DNA of 64,000 nt from Gordonia humi (GTDB lineage: Bacteria > Actinomycetota > Actinomycetes > Mycobacteriales > Mycobacteriaceae): the NCBI RefSeq assembly GCF_014197435.1, contig NZ_JACIFP010000001.1, positions 3,162,001 through 3,226,000 on the forward strand, in the 5' to 3' direction. The notes under the pieces were generated by a model. It was not told where the DNA came from. It searched no databases and saw nothing but the letters and a program-made list of their open reading frames with translations. Shown piece after piece: positions 7,662-14,845 of the stretch. Position numbers and translations under genes: made by a program. Every line of letters begins with the position of its first letter. The stretch's first letter is position 1.

Positions 7662-9316
7662 TGGCGCGATTCACCGTGACGGGCGGAGTCCCGTCTCTCA
7701 TCTCCGGACCGGGGGCGGCCGACGGGCCGTACCGCGCAGGCGGACTCGTCGCAGTCGGCGAGGCGACCGTGTTCGATCGGACCGCCGTTCGGCGCGCGCT
7801 GTCGTGCGATCTCCCGGACGACGTCACCGACGTCGAGCTCCTGCTGCAGGCGTACGTCGAACGCGGGTCGGCGGGTATCGCCGATGTCGAGGGCATGTTC
7901 GCGCTGGCGATCGTCGACGGCGACGATCTCGTGCTGGTCCGCGACCACGTCGGATCCCGGACCCTGTTCTATGCGCGCACGGTGAGCGGGTGGGCGGCGT
8001 CGACGTCGATCCGGGACCTCGCCCGACAACCCGGCTGCGACGACGGGCTCAACGTGCGCGCGGTCCGCTCGTTCCTCACGTTCGCGTATCTGCCGGGAGC
8101 CGAGACGTTCTTCCGCGGCGTCACCGAAGCACTTCCCGGACGAGTCCTGCGGCTGCGAGCGGACGGAACGAGCATCGAGGAGGTGTTCTGGGAGCCGGCC
8201 GAGGTCGACGATCCGCGCGATGCGCACCAGCACGCACGGGAACTCCGCCGACTGCTGGAGCGGGCCGTCGCACGCCGCCTGCCCGACGGCGAGCCGGTCG
8301 GAGTACTGCTGTCCGGAGGGGTCGACTCGAGTCTGGTCACCGCGCTCGCGGCGACCCTGCACGAGAATCCGGTCACCGCGTACTCGATCTCGTTCGACAC
8401 CGACACCCCCAACGAACTCGGATACGCCGGAATGGTCGCCGCGCACTGCGGCGTCGGCCATCACGTACTGACGGTGCCGGGACAGGCGCTGGCCGACCGC
8501 ATGGCCGAGACCGTCGCACTGCTCGACTGCCCGGTGGGCGACCCGTTGACCGTCCCCAACTTGATGCTCGCCGAAGCCGCTGCCGCGCAGGGGCATTCGG
8601 TGATTCTGAACGGGGAGGGCGGCGATCCGGTGTTCGGCGGTCCCAAGAATCTGCCGATGCTGATCTTCGAGTTGTTCCGCCATGAGCCCGGGACGCGGGC
8701 ACGAGCGCAGGCGTACCTGCAGAGCTACCGCAAGTGTCTCGACGACCTTCCGGTGCTCCTGACGGTCGACGCGCTCGCCGATCTCGAGCAGACGGCGCCG
8801 TCGACCGAGGTCTTGGTTCCGTACCTGCAGCAAGGCGCGATGACGAGTCTGCTCAATCAGCTGCTGCACACGAACCTGCGTACGAAGGGTGCGCACCACA
8901 TCCTGACCAAGGTGGAACGGTTGACGGCGGCGAGCGGCGTCGAGGGGCGCGCTCCGCTCTTCGACCGCGACATGATCGACTACGCGTTCCGGGTGCCGCC
9001 CGCACAGAAGTTGTACGGGACGAGTGAGAAGTGGATCCTCAAGCAGGCGGTGCGCGACGCGTTGCCCGCGACGATCGTCGATCGCCCGAAGAGCGGTATG
9101 CGGGTGCCGGTCCAACAGTGGCTCGACGGACCGCTCCGCGATCTGACCCATGACGTCCTGGGCTCGCGCGCGGCACTCGACCGGGGACTGCTGAACCCGG
9201 AGACCGTCCGCGCCTGGTTGCGCAAGGACGGTGCGCTGCTTCCCCGCCAGGGTGGGAAGCTGTGGCTGGTGTTGACATTGGAGTTGTGGTTGCAGTCATT
9301 CGAGGTGGGTAGATGA
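7661..9316 (+). CDS. Asparagine-synthetase-like amide-forming enzyme without glutaminase cysteine
   Basis: A 551-residue protein with an N-terminal Ntn-hydrolase-like domain (about 1-180) and a C-terminal AsnB-type synthetase domain. The PP-loop LLSGGVDSS begins at residue 216 and binds ATP. Later motifs are GEGGDPVFGG and LPATIVDRPKSGMRVPVQQW. Residue 2 is Ala, so the Cys2 nucleophile required for glutamine hydrolysis is absent. The usual SDE acidic triplet reads GDP. Such changes occur in non-canonical relatives (beta-lactam synthetases, lasso-peptide cyclases) that form amide bonds without glutamine. I infer ATP-dependent amide formation on an unknown carboxylate rather than Asn synthesis. 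It is coupled at both ends by stop/start overlaps. Confidence 0.85.
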   Translation: MARFTVTGGVPSLISGPGAADGPYRAGGLVAVGEATVFDRTAVRRALSCDLPDDVTDVELLLQAYVERGSAGIADVEGMFALAIVDGDDLVLVRDHVGSRTLFYARTVSGWAASTSIRDLARQPGCDDGLNVRAVRSFLTFAYLPGAETFFRGVTEALPGRVLRLRADGTSIEEVFWEPAEVDDPRDAHQHARELRRLLERAVARRLPDGEPVGVLLSGGVDSSLVTALAATLHENPVTAYSISFDTDTPNELGYAGMVAAHCGVGHHVLTVPGQALADRMAETVALLDCPVGDPLTVPNLMLAEAAAAQGHSVILNGEGGDPVFGGPKNLPMLIFELFRHEPGTRARAQAYLQSYRKCLDDLPVLLTVDALADLEQTAPSTEVLVPYLQQGAMTSLLNQLLHTNLRTKGAHHILTKVERLTAASGVEGRAPLFDRDMIDYAFRVPPAQKLYGTSEKWILKQAVRDALPATIVDRPKSGMRVPVQQWLDGPLRDLTHDVLGSRAALDRGLLNPETVRAWLRKDGALLPRQGGKLWLVLTLELWLQSFEVGR

Positions 9317-10068
9317 GCGCGCAGCGCGGGGCGTCCGACGGCGTCCGGATGAAGACCGACGCCGACTCCGTCGACGAGGTGATCGACGTCGCGAACTTCT
9401 CCGATGCGGCGTACAACGTGGTGACGCCGGTGCTCCGACTGGAACCCGCCGTCGCGCTGGCGGTGGTGTCGGCGTTCGCGGCGGTGGTGACGCGAGGCAA
9501 GGCGAGCGCGGCCGCCACCTCACCCGACGAGGACGGTGTCACCCGCTCACAGGTGTTCGAGGAGGGCGACGTCTACATGGTCGACAAGCCGTTCGACGGC
9601 TACGTCGCCGACCGGTACATCATGGACTTCTACGATGTCGCGGACGGCGACCTGTGCTCGCGGATGCACCTGCACACCGGGCTGCGATTCGTCCGCATCA
9701 TGACCGGCCCGGACACCCGGGTGCGGGTGAGCAGCCTCTCGCCGATCCGGGTGACCGACGTCCCGGGCGTGACCGACGTCGAGTTGGATGCGTTCACCGA
9801 CGACCTTCCTGACACCCCGCCCGGGGTGCACCGCACCCGCTACAACGTGGTGGTGCCTCCCTGCGCGTTCGTCGACATGCAGGTGCCGCGTGGGGTGAGC
9901 CACCAGTTCAACGCGATCGGACCCCACGCGGTGATCGACTCGGTGCATCCCGAGGAGTCCATCGAGGTGTTCCGCGAGTCGATGTCCGGCTATCGCATGA
10001 TGGCGCAGACCCAGTTCCTGGCGGATACTCTGCCCGACGCGCAGTCGTGCGCGTTGGACCGAGAGTAG
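9313..10068 (+). CDS. Cupin-like protein, last gene of the asparagine-synthetase-like operon
   Basis: A 251-residue protein with a hydrophobic segment at about residues 40-65, then a beta-rich domain. That domain has histidines placed as in cupins: SRMHLHTGLRFVRIMTG, and further on VPPCAFVDMQVPRGVSHQF followed by AIGPHAVIDSVHPEE. The two motifs could bind a metal; no specific family is recognised. The ATG overlaps the stop of the synthetase-like gene (ATGA), so the two are made together and probably act in one pathway. It might modify, sense or carry the product of the synthetase-like enzyme. Confidence 0.7.
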   Translation: MSAQRGASDGVRMKTDADSVDEVIDVANFSDAAYNVVTPVLRLEPAVALAVVSAFAAVVTRGKASAAATSPDEDGVTRSQVFEEGDVYMVDKPFDGYVADRYIMDFYDVADGDLCSRMHLHTGLRFVRIMTGPDTRVRVSSLSPIRVTDVPGVTDVELDAFTDDLPDTPPGVHRTRYNVVVPPCAFVDMQVPRGVSHQFNAIGPHAVIDSVHPEESIEVFRESMSGYRMMAQTQFLADTLPDAQSCALDRE

Positions 10069-10156
10069 GACGCCGCGCCGGTCTCAGAGCTCCGCGACGT
10101 CGATCGGATCGCCGGGCGGGACGATCGAGACGTGGGTGGCAGCGCGGACTACGACG

Positions 10157-10825
10157 CTACAGACCGGACGGGACCGTCTTTCCCTTCACCGTGACGACGA
10201 CCTTGCCGGTCTTCGTGTCGTAGGTGATCTTGCCGTGCTCGAACGTCGCCTCTTCACGGTCGCCGACGGTGTGCACGTCACTGGTGGGAACGCCCAGCGG
10301 ACCCGCGGAACCGTTGCTGCCGGTCTGCGACGGCGCGCCGGACGCGTCGCGCTCGATGTTCCAGGCCTCACGGATCTTGCCCCAGACGATGTACGCGGGC
10401 GTGCCGTCGTCGTCGTTCGCGGCGACGATCGCACCGCCCTCGAACTGCTGGAACACGACTCCGCTGGCGCGCTTCTCGCCGTTGTGGTCGCCGGTCAGCA
10501 CCAGCCCGAGCTGCTCCTTCTGCGCGGGTGTCGCCGCCGCGTACTTGACGGCGATCGGGCCGGTGAGCGTCACCTTCACATCGCGCTGTCCGACGATGGT
10601 CACGTCGGTCGAATCGGCCGACTCCGTCGACGTCGCGGTCGGGGTCGTCGACGCCGGCGCCTCCGACGAGGTCCGCGCGGCTTCCGACGTCGCCGACACC
10701 GTCGTCGTCAACGACGACGGCGCCGCATGATCGTCGGAGCCGCTGTCGGAACATCCGGTCGCGATCACCGCGGCCGCGGCCAGTCCGGATACGAACATCC
10801 CTCGGCGGTATGCCACCGTCGTCAT
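10157..10825 (-). CDS. LGFP-repeat lipoprotein
   Basis: A 222-residue exported lipoprotein: lipobox ATGC with Cys25, a Ser/Thr/Ala-rich linker to about residue 75, then an LGFP-type domain. The LGFP features are VVFQQFEGGAIV, AYIVWGKIREAW, AGPLGVPTSD and ATFEHGKITYDTKTGKV. LGFP repeats are typical of mycolic-acid actinobacteria and are thought to anchor or organise surface proteins at the arabinogalactan layer. The ATG at 10825 has GAGGGGA upstream. A clear paralog with the same architecture lies at 23528-24151. Confidence 0.85.
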   Translation of the reverse strand: MTTVAYRRGMFVSGLAAAAVIATGCSDSGSDDHAAPSSLTTTVSATSEAARTSSEAPASTTPTATSTESADSTDVTIVGQRDVKVTLTGPIAVKYAAATPAQKEQLGLVLTGDHNGEKRASGVVFQQFEGGAIVAANDDDGTPAYIVWGKIREAWNIERDASGAPSQTGSNGSAGPLGVPTSDVHTVGDREEATFEHGKITYDTKTGKVVVTVKGKTVPSGL

Positions 10826-10995
10826 CAGAAATCCCCTCGGGTCGTCGCGCCGACACGGGAGTGTCGGCGGTCACTCGGTACGCACCGACTGTACCCAGAC
10901 CACCGCTGGCGATCCGACGGCGGGCCACGTTCGTCCGCGTCCGTTATGTCGGTTCGGGCCGGCTTCGTGTCCTGACCGGCGGAACCGCCGGCAGG

Positions 10996-11502
10996 TCAGG
11001 CGGCACGCTCGCCGGGGAGCGCGGAGACCGAACCGAATCGGCGACCCCACCTCATCAGTGGTGCACCGTCACCGATCTCTCCGACGCGCAGCACCTCGCC
11101 GACGACGAGCACCTGATCGTTGACCGGTGTCGCCGACACCGTCCGACACCAGAAGCTCGCCAGGGCGTCCGGCAGCCAGAGCGGTCCCTCGGTCGATCGT
11201 CGCGCGCCCGCCGCGATCACCGCCTCACGGCGTTCACCGGGAGACGTCCGGCCGGTGAGCCGCGAGACCAGTTCGACGTGCTGCACGCCCAGGATCGACA
11301 GACTCCACGTGGCGCCGTCCGTCATCGGGGTGAGCGCGTCGCGTCGCTCGCCGACCGACACGGCGAGCGTGAACGGGCTCACCGAGGCGGTCAGTACCGA
11401 CGCCGCGACGAAGAACCCGTCCTCGTCATCGTCCCGAACGGAGACGAACGTGACGCCGCTGCCGTATCGCGAGAAGGCGTCGTACCTCGAATCGGCTCCC
11501 AC
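10996..11502 (-). CDS. Flavin reductase-domain protein
   Basis: A 168-residue protein of the flavin-reductase-like split-barrel fold. The N-terminus has GVTFVSVRDDDEDGFFVAASVLTASVSPFTLAVSV, matching the 'G.....t.....dg....t.Ss..svS..Pp.v.v.v' pattern. SFWCRTVSATPVNDQVLVVGEVLRV near the C-terminus matches the flavin-binding barrel. Such enzymes reduce FMN or FAD with NAD(P)H for a monooxygenase partner, or bind flavin themselves. It lies three bases downstream of the superoxide dismutase stop, so the two are probably co-transcribed under the same redox-responsive promoter. Confidence 0.8.
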   Translation of the reverse strand: MGADSRYDAFSRYGSGVTFVSVRDDDEDGFFVAASVLTASVSPFTLAVSVGERRDALTPMTDGATWSLSILGVQHVELVSRLTGRTSPGERREAVIAAGARRSTEGPLWLPDALASFWCRTVSATPVNDQVLVVGEVLRVGEIGDGAPLMRWGRRFGSVSALPGERAA

Positions 11503-11505
11503 CGG

Positions 11506-12105
11506 TCAGCCCGCGACCGCGGCGAAGCGCTCCTGCGCGTCGGCCCAGTTCACGACGTTCCAGAACGCCGTGACGTAGTCGCCCTTGACGTTGCGGTAGT
11601 CGAGGTAGAACGCGTGCTCCCACATGTCGAGCATGAGGATCGGGACCAGGGTGGCCGGGATGTTGCTCTGCTGGTCGTAGAGCTGGATCATGACCAGTCG
11701 CCGACCGAACGCGTCCCAGGCGAGGATCGCCCAGCCCGATCCCTGGATGGTCAGCGCGGTCTGCTCGAAGTGCGCGCGGAACTTGTCGAAGGATCCGAAG
11801 TCGTCGTCGATCGCGGCGGCCAGCTCGCCGGTCGGCTTGTCGCCGCCGTCGGGCGACAGGTTCGTCCAGAAGATCGAATGGTTGATGTGTCCGCCGAGGT
11901 TGAACGCGAGGGTCTTCTCCAGCCCCGCGACCGCGCTGAAGTCGCCGGTGTCTCGAGCCTCGTCCAGTTCGGCCAGTGTCGTGTTGAGCCCCTTGACGTA
12001 GGTGGCGTGGTGCTTGGAGTGATGCAGCTCCATGATCGTGCCCGAGATGTGGGGCGCCAGGGCGTCGTAGTCGTAGGGCAGGTCGGGCAGTGTGTAGTCG
12101 GTCAT
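11506..12105 (-). CDS. sodA: Fe/Mn superoxide dismutase
   Basis: A 199-residue enzyme of normal family length that converts superoxide to hydrogen peroxide and oxygen. All four metal ligands are visible: His28 (in MELHHSKHH), His76 ([10 protein letters not shown]), Asp160 and His164 (LDMWEHAFY). The second-sphere position DQQSN has Gln146, which favours manganese over iron, though specificity cannot be settled from sequence. No signal peptide is seen. AAGGA precedes the ATG. The promoter region carries a near-perfect SoxR-type box with the 19-base spacer typical of MerR-family control, so redox-active compounds probably induce it. The flavin reductase gene follows in the same direction. Confidence 0.95.
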   Translation of the reverse strand: MTDYTLPDLPYDYDALAPHISGTIMELHHSKHHATYVKGLNTTLAELDEARDTGDFSAVAGLEKTLAFNLGGHINHSIFWTNLSPDGGDKPTGELAAAIDDDFGSFDKFRAHFEQTALTIQGSGWAILAWDAFGRRLVMIQLYDQQSNIPATLVPILMLDMWEHAFYLDYRNVKGDYVTAFWNVVNWADAQERFAAVAG

Positions 12106-12138
12106 CGTCGAGCTTCCTTTCGATCGGTCGTGACCGCC

Positions 12139-12169
12139 ACACTAAGACCTCAAGTGAAGTTGAGGTCAA
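12139..12169 (-). promoter_or_regulatory. sodA promoter with SoxR-like palindrome
   Basis: On the minus strand, TTGACC (12169-12164) and TAGTGT (12144-12139) are separated by 19 bases. The spacer region holds the 20-base palindrome ACCTCAACTTCACTTGAGGT (12166-12147). Its half-sites CCTCAA/TTGAGG match the known SoxR box, and an over-long 19-base spacer is the hallmark of promoters activated by MerR-family proteins such as SoxR. No soxR gene is present in the window. Confidence 0.7.
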
Positions 12170-12229
12170 GGTCGCCGAGAGAGACCTACGACACGTCGAC
12201 CCCGAGGTCGGCGGCACCCGGCGACGCGA

Positions 12230-13774
12230 TCACGCCCGGCCGATGGTCGCGACGATCAGCGCGCGGGTCTCGATCGGATCGATGACGTCGTCGATCTCGA
12301 AGTAGCGCGCCGCGTTGAGGGCTTTGGCGTGCTCGCGCATCGCGACCGTCGCCTGCGCGACGACGGTCTCACGGCGGTCCGCGTCCATCGCCGCGAGCTC
12401 TTTGGCCATGCCGAGCCGGACGGCGCCCTCGAGCCCCATCGGCCCGAGATGCGCGTCCGGCCAGGCCGCCGTCATGAGCGGCCGGTGCGTGCTGCCTCCC
12501 AGCATCGCCTGCGCACCGAGACCGTAGCCGCGTCGCAGCACGATACCGACCAACGGGGTGGTCAGCCGTGCACCGGCGTTCACCATCCGCGAGGCCTCCC
12601 GGACGAGACCCGTGCGTTCGGCGTCCGGTCCGACCATGAAGCCCGGGGTGTCCACGAGCGAGACGACCGGCAGCCGCCAGCGTTCACACAGCTCCAGGAA
12701 GTCCGCGGCCTTCGTCGACGCGGCGTGCGTGATCGCCCCGGCTTCGGCCGTCGACTGATTGGCGATCACACCGACCGGGATTCCACCGACCCGCGCCAGC
12801 GCCGTGACCAGTTCCGGCGCGAACGCCGAACGCAACCAGATCACAGTGTCCTCGTCGGCGATCGTCTCGACGACGGGTCGGACGTCGAACGCCTCGCGGT
12901 CGTTCGCAGGCAGCGCGTCCCGCAGATCCAGCTGACGTCCGTCGTCGATCGAGGTGCCCGCGATCGGACCGTCGAGCAGGCCGAGGATCTCCTTGACCAC
13001 GGTCACCGCGTCCTCCTCGTCGTCGACGACGACGTCGAGCACCCCGTTGGGCTCCTGGTCGGCGACGGGACCGATCTGTTCGGGAGCGAACTCGCCGAGG
13101 CCTCCTCCCGCGATCATCGCCGGTCCGGCCATGCCCAGATTCGCTTCCGGGGTGGCGATCCGCAGGTCCGCCGATCCCGCGAGCACCGCATTCCCGGCGA
13201 AGCAGCGTCCGGACACGACGGCGATCCGCGGGGTCGTCATCGCTCCCCACAGGGCGAACGATCCGACGTCGAGCGCCGAGACCAGCGGCCAGTCGACGTC
13301 GCCGGGGCGCCCTCCCCCGCCCTCGGTGAAGAACACGGTCGGCAGATCCATCCGCGTCACGATCTCGATGAGCCGATCGGATTTACGATGCCCGCGCATG
13401 CCCTGGGTCCCGGCCATCACCAGGTAGTCGTAGGAGAAGACCGCGCACGGCGTGCCGTCGACCGTCGCCGTTCCGCCGATGATGCCGTCGGCGGGTCCGT
13501 CCAGGACGAGGTCGGCGACCTCGCGCTTGCCCTCCTGCGCGGGAGTCACGAACCGGCCGTACTCGACGAACGACCCGGCGTCGACGAGATCGGCGATGTT
13601 CTCGCGGGCGGTACGGCGCCCCTTGGCGTGCCAGGCGTCGACCTTCTCCGGTCGTGCGGCGTCGGTGGTGAGGAACCGGCGGACGATGACCTCGTCGGTT
13701 CCCTCGACCGGATTGTCCGAATGGTGATCGTTGATCGCAGGCTCCTTCGTCGCGCACGGCTGTCGATCCCCCAT
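12230..13774 (-). CDS. Acyl-CoA carboxylase carboxyltransferase (beta) subunit
   Basis: A 514-residue protein of the AccD/PccB carboxyltransferase family, which moves the carboxyl group from carboxybiotin to an acyl-CoA. Visible landmarks are the N-domain VEYGRFVTPAQEG and GTQGMRGHRKSDRL, the central GGGGRPGDVDWP, and the C-domain VSLVDTPGFMVGPDAERTG with RRGYGLGAQAMLGG. The usual acetyl-CoA specificity residue cannot be judged. The start is uncertain. ATG at 13774 gives normal length but has no ribosome-binding site. A strong AAGGAG sits about six bases before an ATC codon farther in. No biotin-carrier subunit lies next to it. Confidence 0.85.
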   Translation of the reverse strand: MGDRQPCATKEPAINDHHSDNPVEGTDEVIVRRFLTTDAARPEKVDAWHAKGRRTARENIADLVDAGSFVEYGRFVTPAQEGKREVADLVLDGPADGIIGGTATVDGTPCAVFSYDYLVMAGTQGMRGHRKSDRLIEIVTRMDLPTVFFTEGGGGRPGDVDWPLVSALDVGSFALWGAMTTPRIAVVSGRCFAGNAVLAGSADLRIATPEANLGMAGPAMIAGGGLGEFAPEQIGPVADQEPNGVLDVVVDDEEDAVTVVKEILGLLDGPIAGTSIDDGRQLDLRDALPANDREAFDVRPVVETIADEDTVIWLRSAFAPELVTALARVGGIPVGVIANQSTAEAGAITHAASTKAADFLELCERWRLPVVSLVDTPGFMVGPDAERTGLVREASRMVNAGARLTTPLVGIVLRRGYGLGAQAMLGGSTHRPLMTAAWPDAHLGPMGLEGAVRLGMAKELAAMDADRRETVVAQATVAMREHAKALNAARYFEIDDVIDPIETRALIVATIGRA

Positions 13775-13891
13775 TCTGGCACCGTCGGCCGCGTGCCTCC
13801 GGTACCCGGACCCGCGGTCGAAACGGTCCCGAGCGAATCCCGGCGAGTTCGGCCCTGTGCGAGAATCGACGACGTGCGGAACGAACATCGG

Positions 13892-14416
13892 ATGCGGACT
13901 CGTACCCCCGAGTCGAAGGCCTTCGCCGAGCGCGTCCAGACCGCGATGAGACTCTGCGCCGAGCTGAACGCTCTCGGATTCGACGACCTCGCGGGCCGCA
14001 CCGCGAAGCTGACCGAGATCTTCGGTCGGGACGTACCCGATTCGCTGTCGATCCTGCCGCCGTTCCACTGCGACTACGGCCTCCACGCATCGTTCGGCGA
14101 GCGCGTGTTCATCAATCAGGGCTGCTACCTCCTCGATTTCGGCGGGATCACCATCGGTGACCGTGCGCTGATCGGCCCCCGCGTCACGCTCAGCACGGCC
14201 GGGCATCCGGTCGACCCCGACGAGCGATTCGACTACATCACGCACGCGCCGATCGCCATCGAGGACAACGTGTGGATCGGTGCGGGCGCGACCATCGCAC
14301 CCGGCGTGACCGTCGGCCACGACTCCGTCGTCGGCGCGGGCACGGTGGTCGCCGAGGACGTACCGCCCCGGCACGTCGTGACCGGCACCGGCCTCGTCCG
14401 ACGCCGCGCGCTGTAG
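13892..14416 (+). CDS. Maltose O-acetyltransferase-like hexapeptide acyltransferase
   Basis: A 174-residue left-handed beta-helix acetyltransferase of the LbH_MAT/NodL group. It starts with a Mac-type helical segment (AFAERVQTAMRLCAELN), followed by FHCDYGLHASFGERVFINQGCYLLD, the conserved entry to the helix. Hexapeptide repeats IGDRALIGP, VWIGAGATIAPGVTVG and SVVGAGTVV follow. His216-type catalysis is represented by the His in STAGHPVDP. It acetylates a sugar or other hydroxyl using acetyl-CoA. A GTG at 13874 is an alternative start; neither start has a strong ribosome-binding site. It is divergent from the carboxyltransferase gene. Confidence 0.85.
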   Translation: MRTRTPESKAFAERVQTAMRLCAELNALGFDDLAGRTAKLTEIFGRDVPDSLSILPPFHCDYGLHASFGERVFINQGCYLLDFGGITIGDRALIGPRVTLSTAGHPVDPDERFDYITHAPIAIEDNVWIGAGATIAPGVTVGHDSVVGAGTVVAEDVPPRHVVTGTGLVRRRAL

Positions 14417-14474
14417 ACGCGTCGGCGGGCCGATCCCCCGTTCCGTCGGTCGCCCCGCCCGGTCACGGCACGGT

Positions 14475-14490
14475 ATGCGATAATGCGCAT
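14475..14490 (+). promoter_or_regulatory. Candidate metal-responsive operator upstream of pacL-ctpC
   Basis: ATGCG-ATAATG-CGCAT is a perfect 5-6-5 inverted repeat about 70 bases before the pacL start, in the promoter interval of the efflux operon. ArsR/SmtB- and CsoR-type repressors use inverted repeats of this size. Which regulator binds is not known, and no regulator gene is adjacent. Confidence 0.35.
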
Positions 14491-14559
14491 GGGGTTGGTC
14501 TCCACGAACCGCTCACCTACGCTTGACGCTAATCGTCACCACTGGATTGGATTTCGAGA

Positions 14560-14841
14560 ATGGCCTTCCTCCCCCTGCTCGCGAAAGCTGGTTCCACCGT
14601 CGTCACCGGTCTCGCCGGCGCCGTCGCCTACGACGCGGCACGCGCCGTCGTCAAGCGTGCGCCGCTGCGTGAGGGCGCGGTGGTCGCGGCGACGTGGAGC
14701 CTGCGCGGCACTCGCAAGGCCGAGGAGGTCGCGGAGAACGTCCGATTGAACGCCGCCGACGTCTTCGCGGAGGCCAAGGAGCGGATCGGCGAGGAGGCGA
14801 CCCCTCCCGGCACGGGCGTCACACACGATCACGAGCACTGA
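14560..14841 (+). CDS. pacL: PacL-type (DUF1490) metal chaperone for a P-type ATPase
   Basis: A 93-residue protein with a hydrophobic N-terminal helix (about 1-27), a cationic segment and an amphipathic helix rich in Ala/Glu, then a C-terminal His/Asp cluster ending THDHEH. Length, layout and position before a P1B ATPase match mycobacterial PacL proteins (Rv3269 family, DUF1490). Those anchor in the membrane, scaffold the ATPase and present Zn through a D/HxHDH tail. The start ATG lies four genes-worth of bases into a clear leader; five bases separate its stop from the ATPase start, so the pair is an operon. Confidence 0.85.
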   Translation: MAFLPLLAKAGSTVVTGLAGAVAYDAARAVVKRAPLREGAVVAATWSLRGTRKAEEVAENVRLNAADVFAEAKERIGEEATPPGTGVTHDHEH

Positions 14842-14845
14842 CACG

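Noticed and set aside
7661..9316. Ordinary asparagine synthetase AsnB
   Set aside because: The glutaminase Cys2 is missing and the SDE site is changed; the operon has no amino-acid context.
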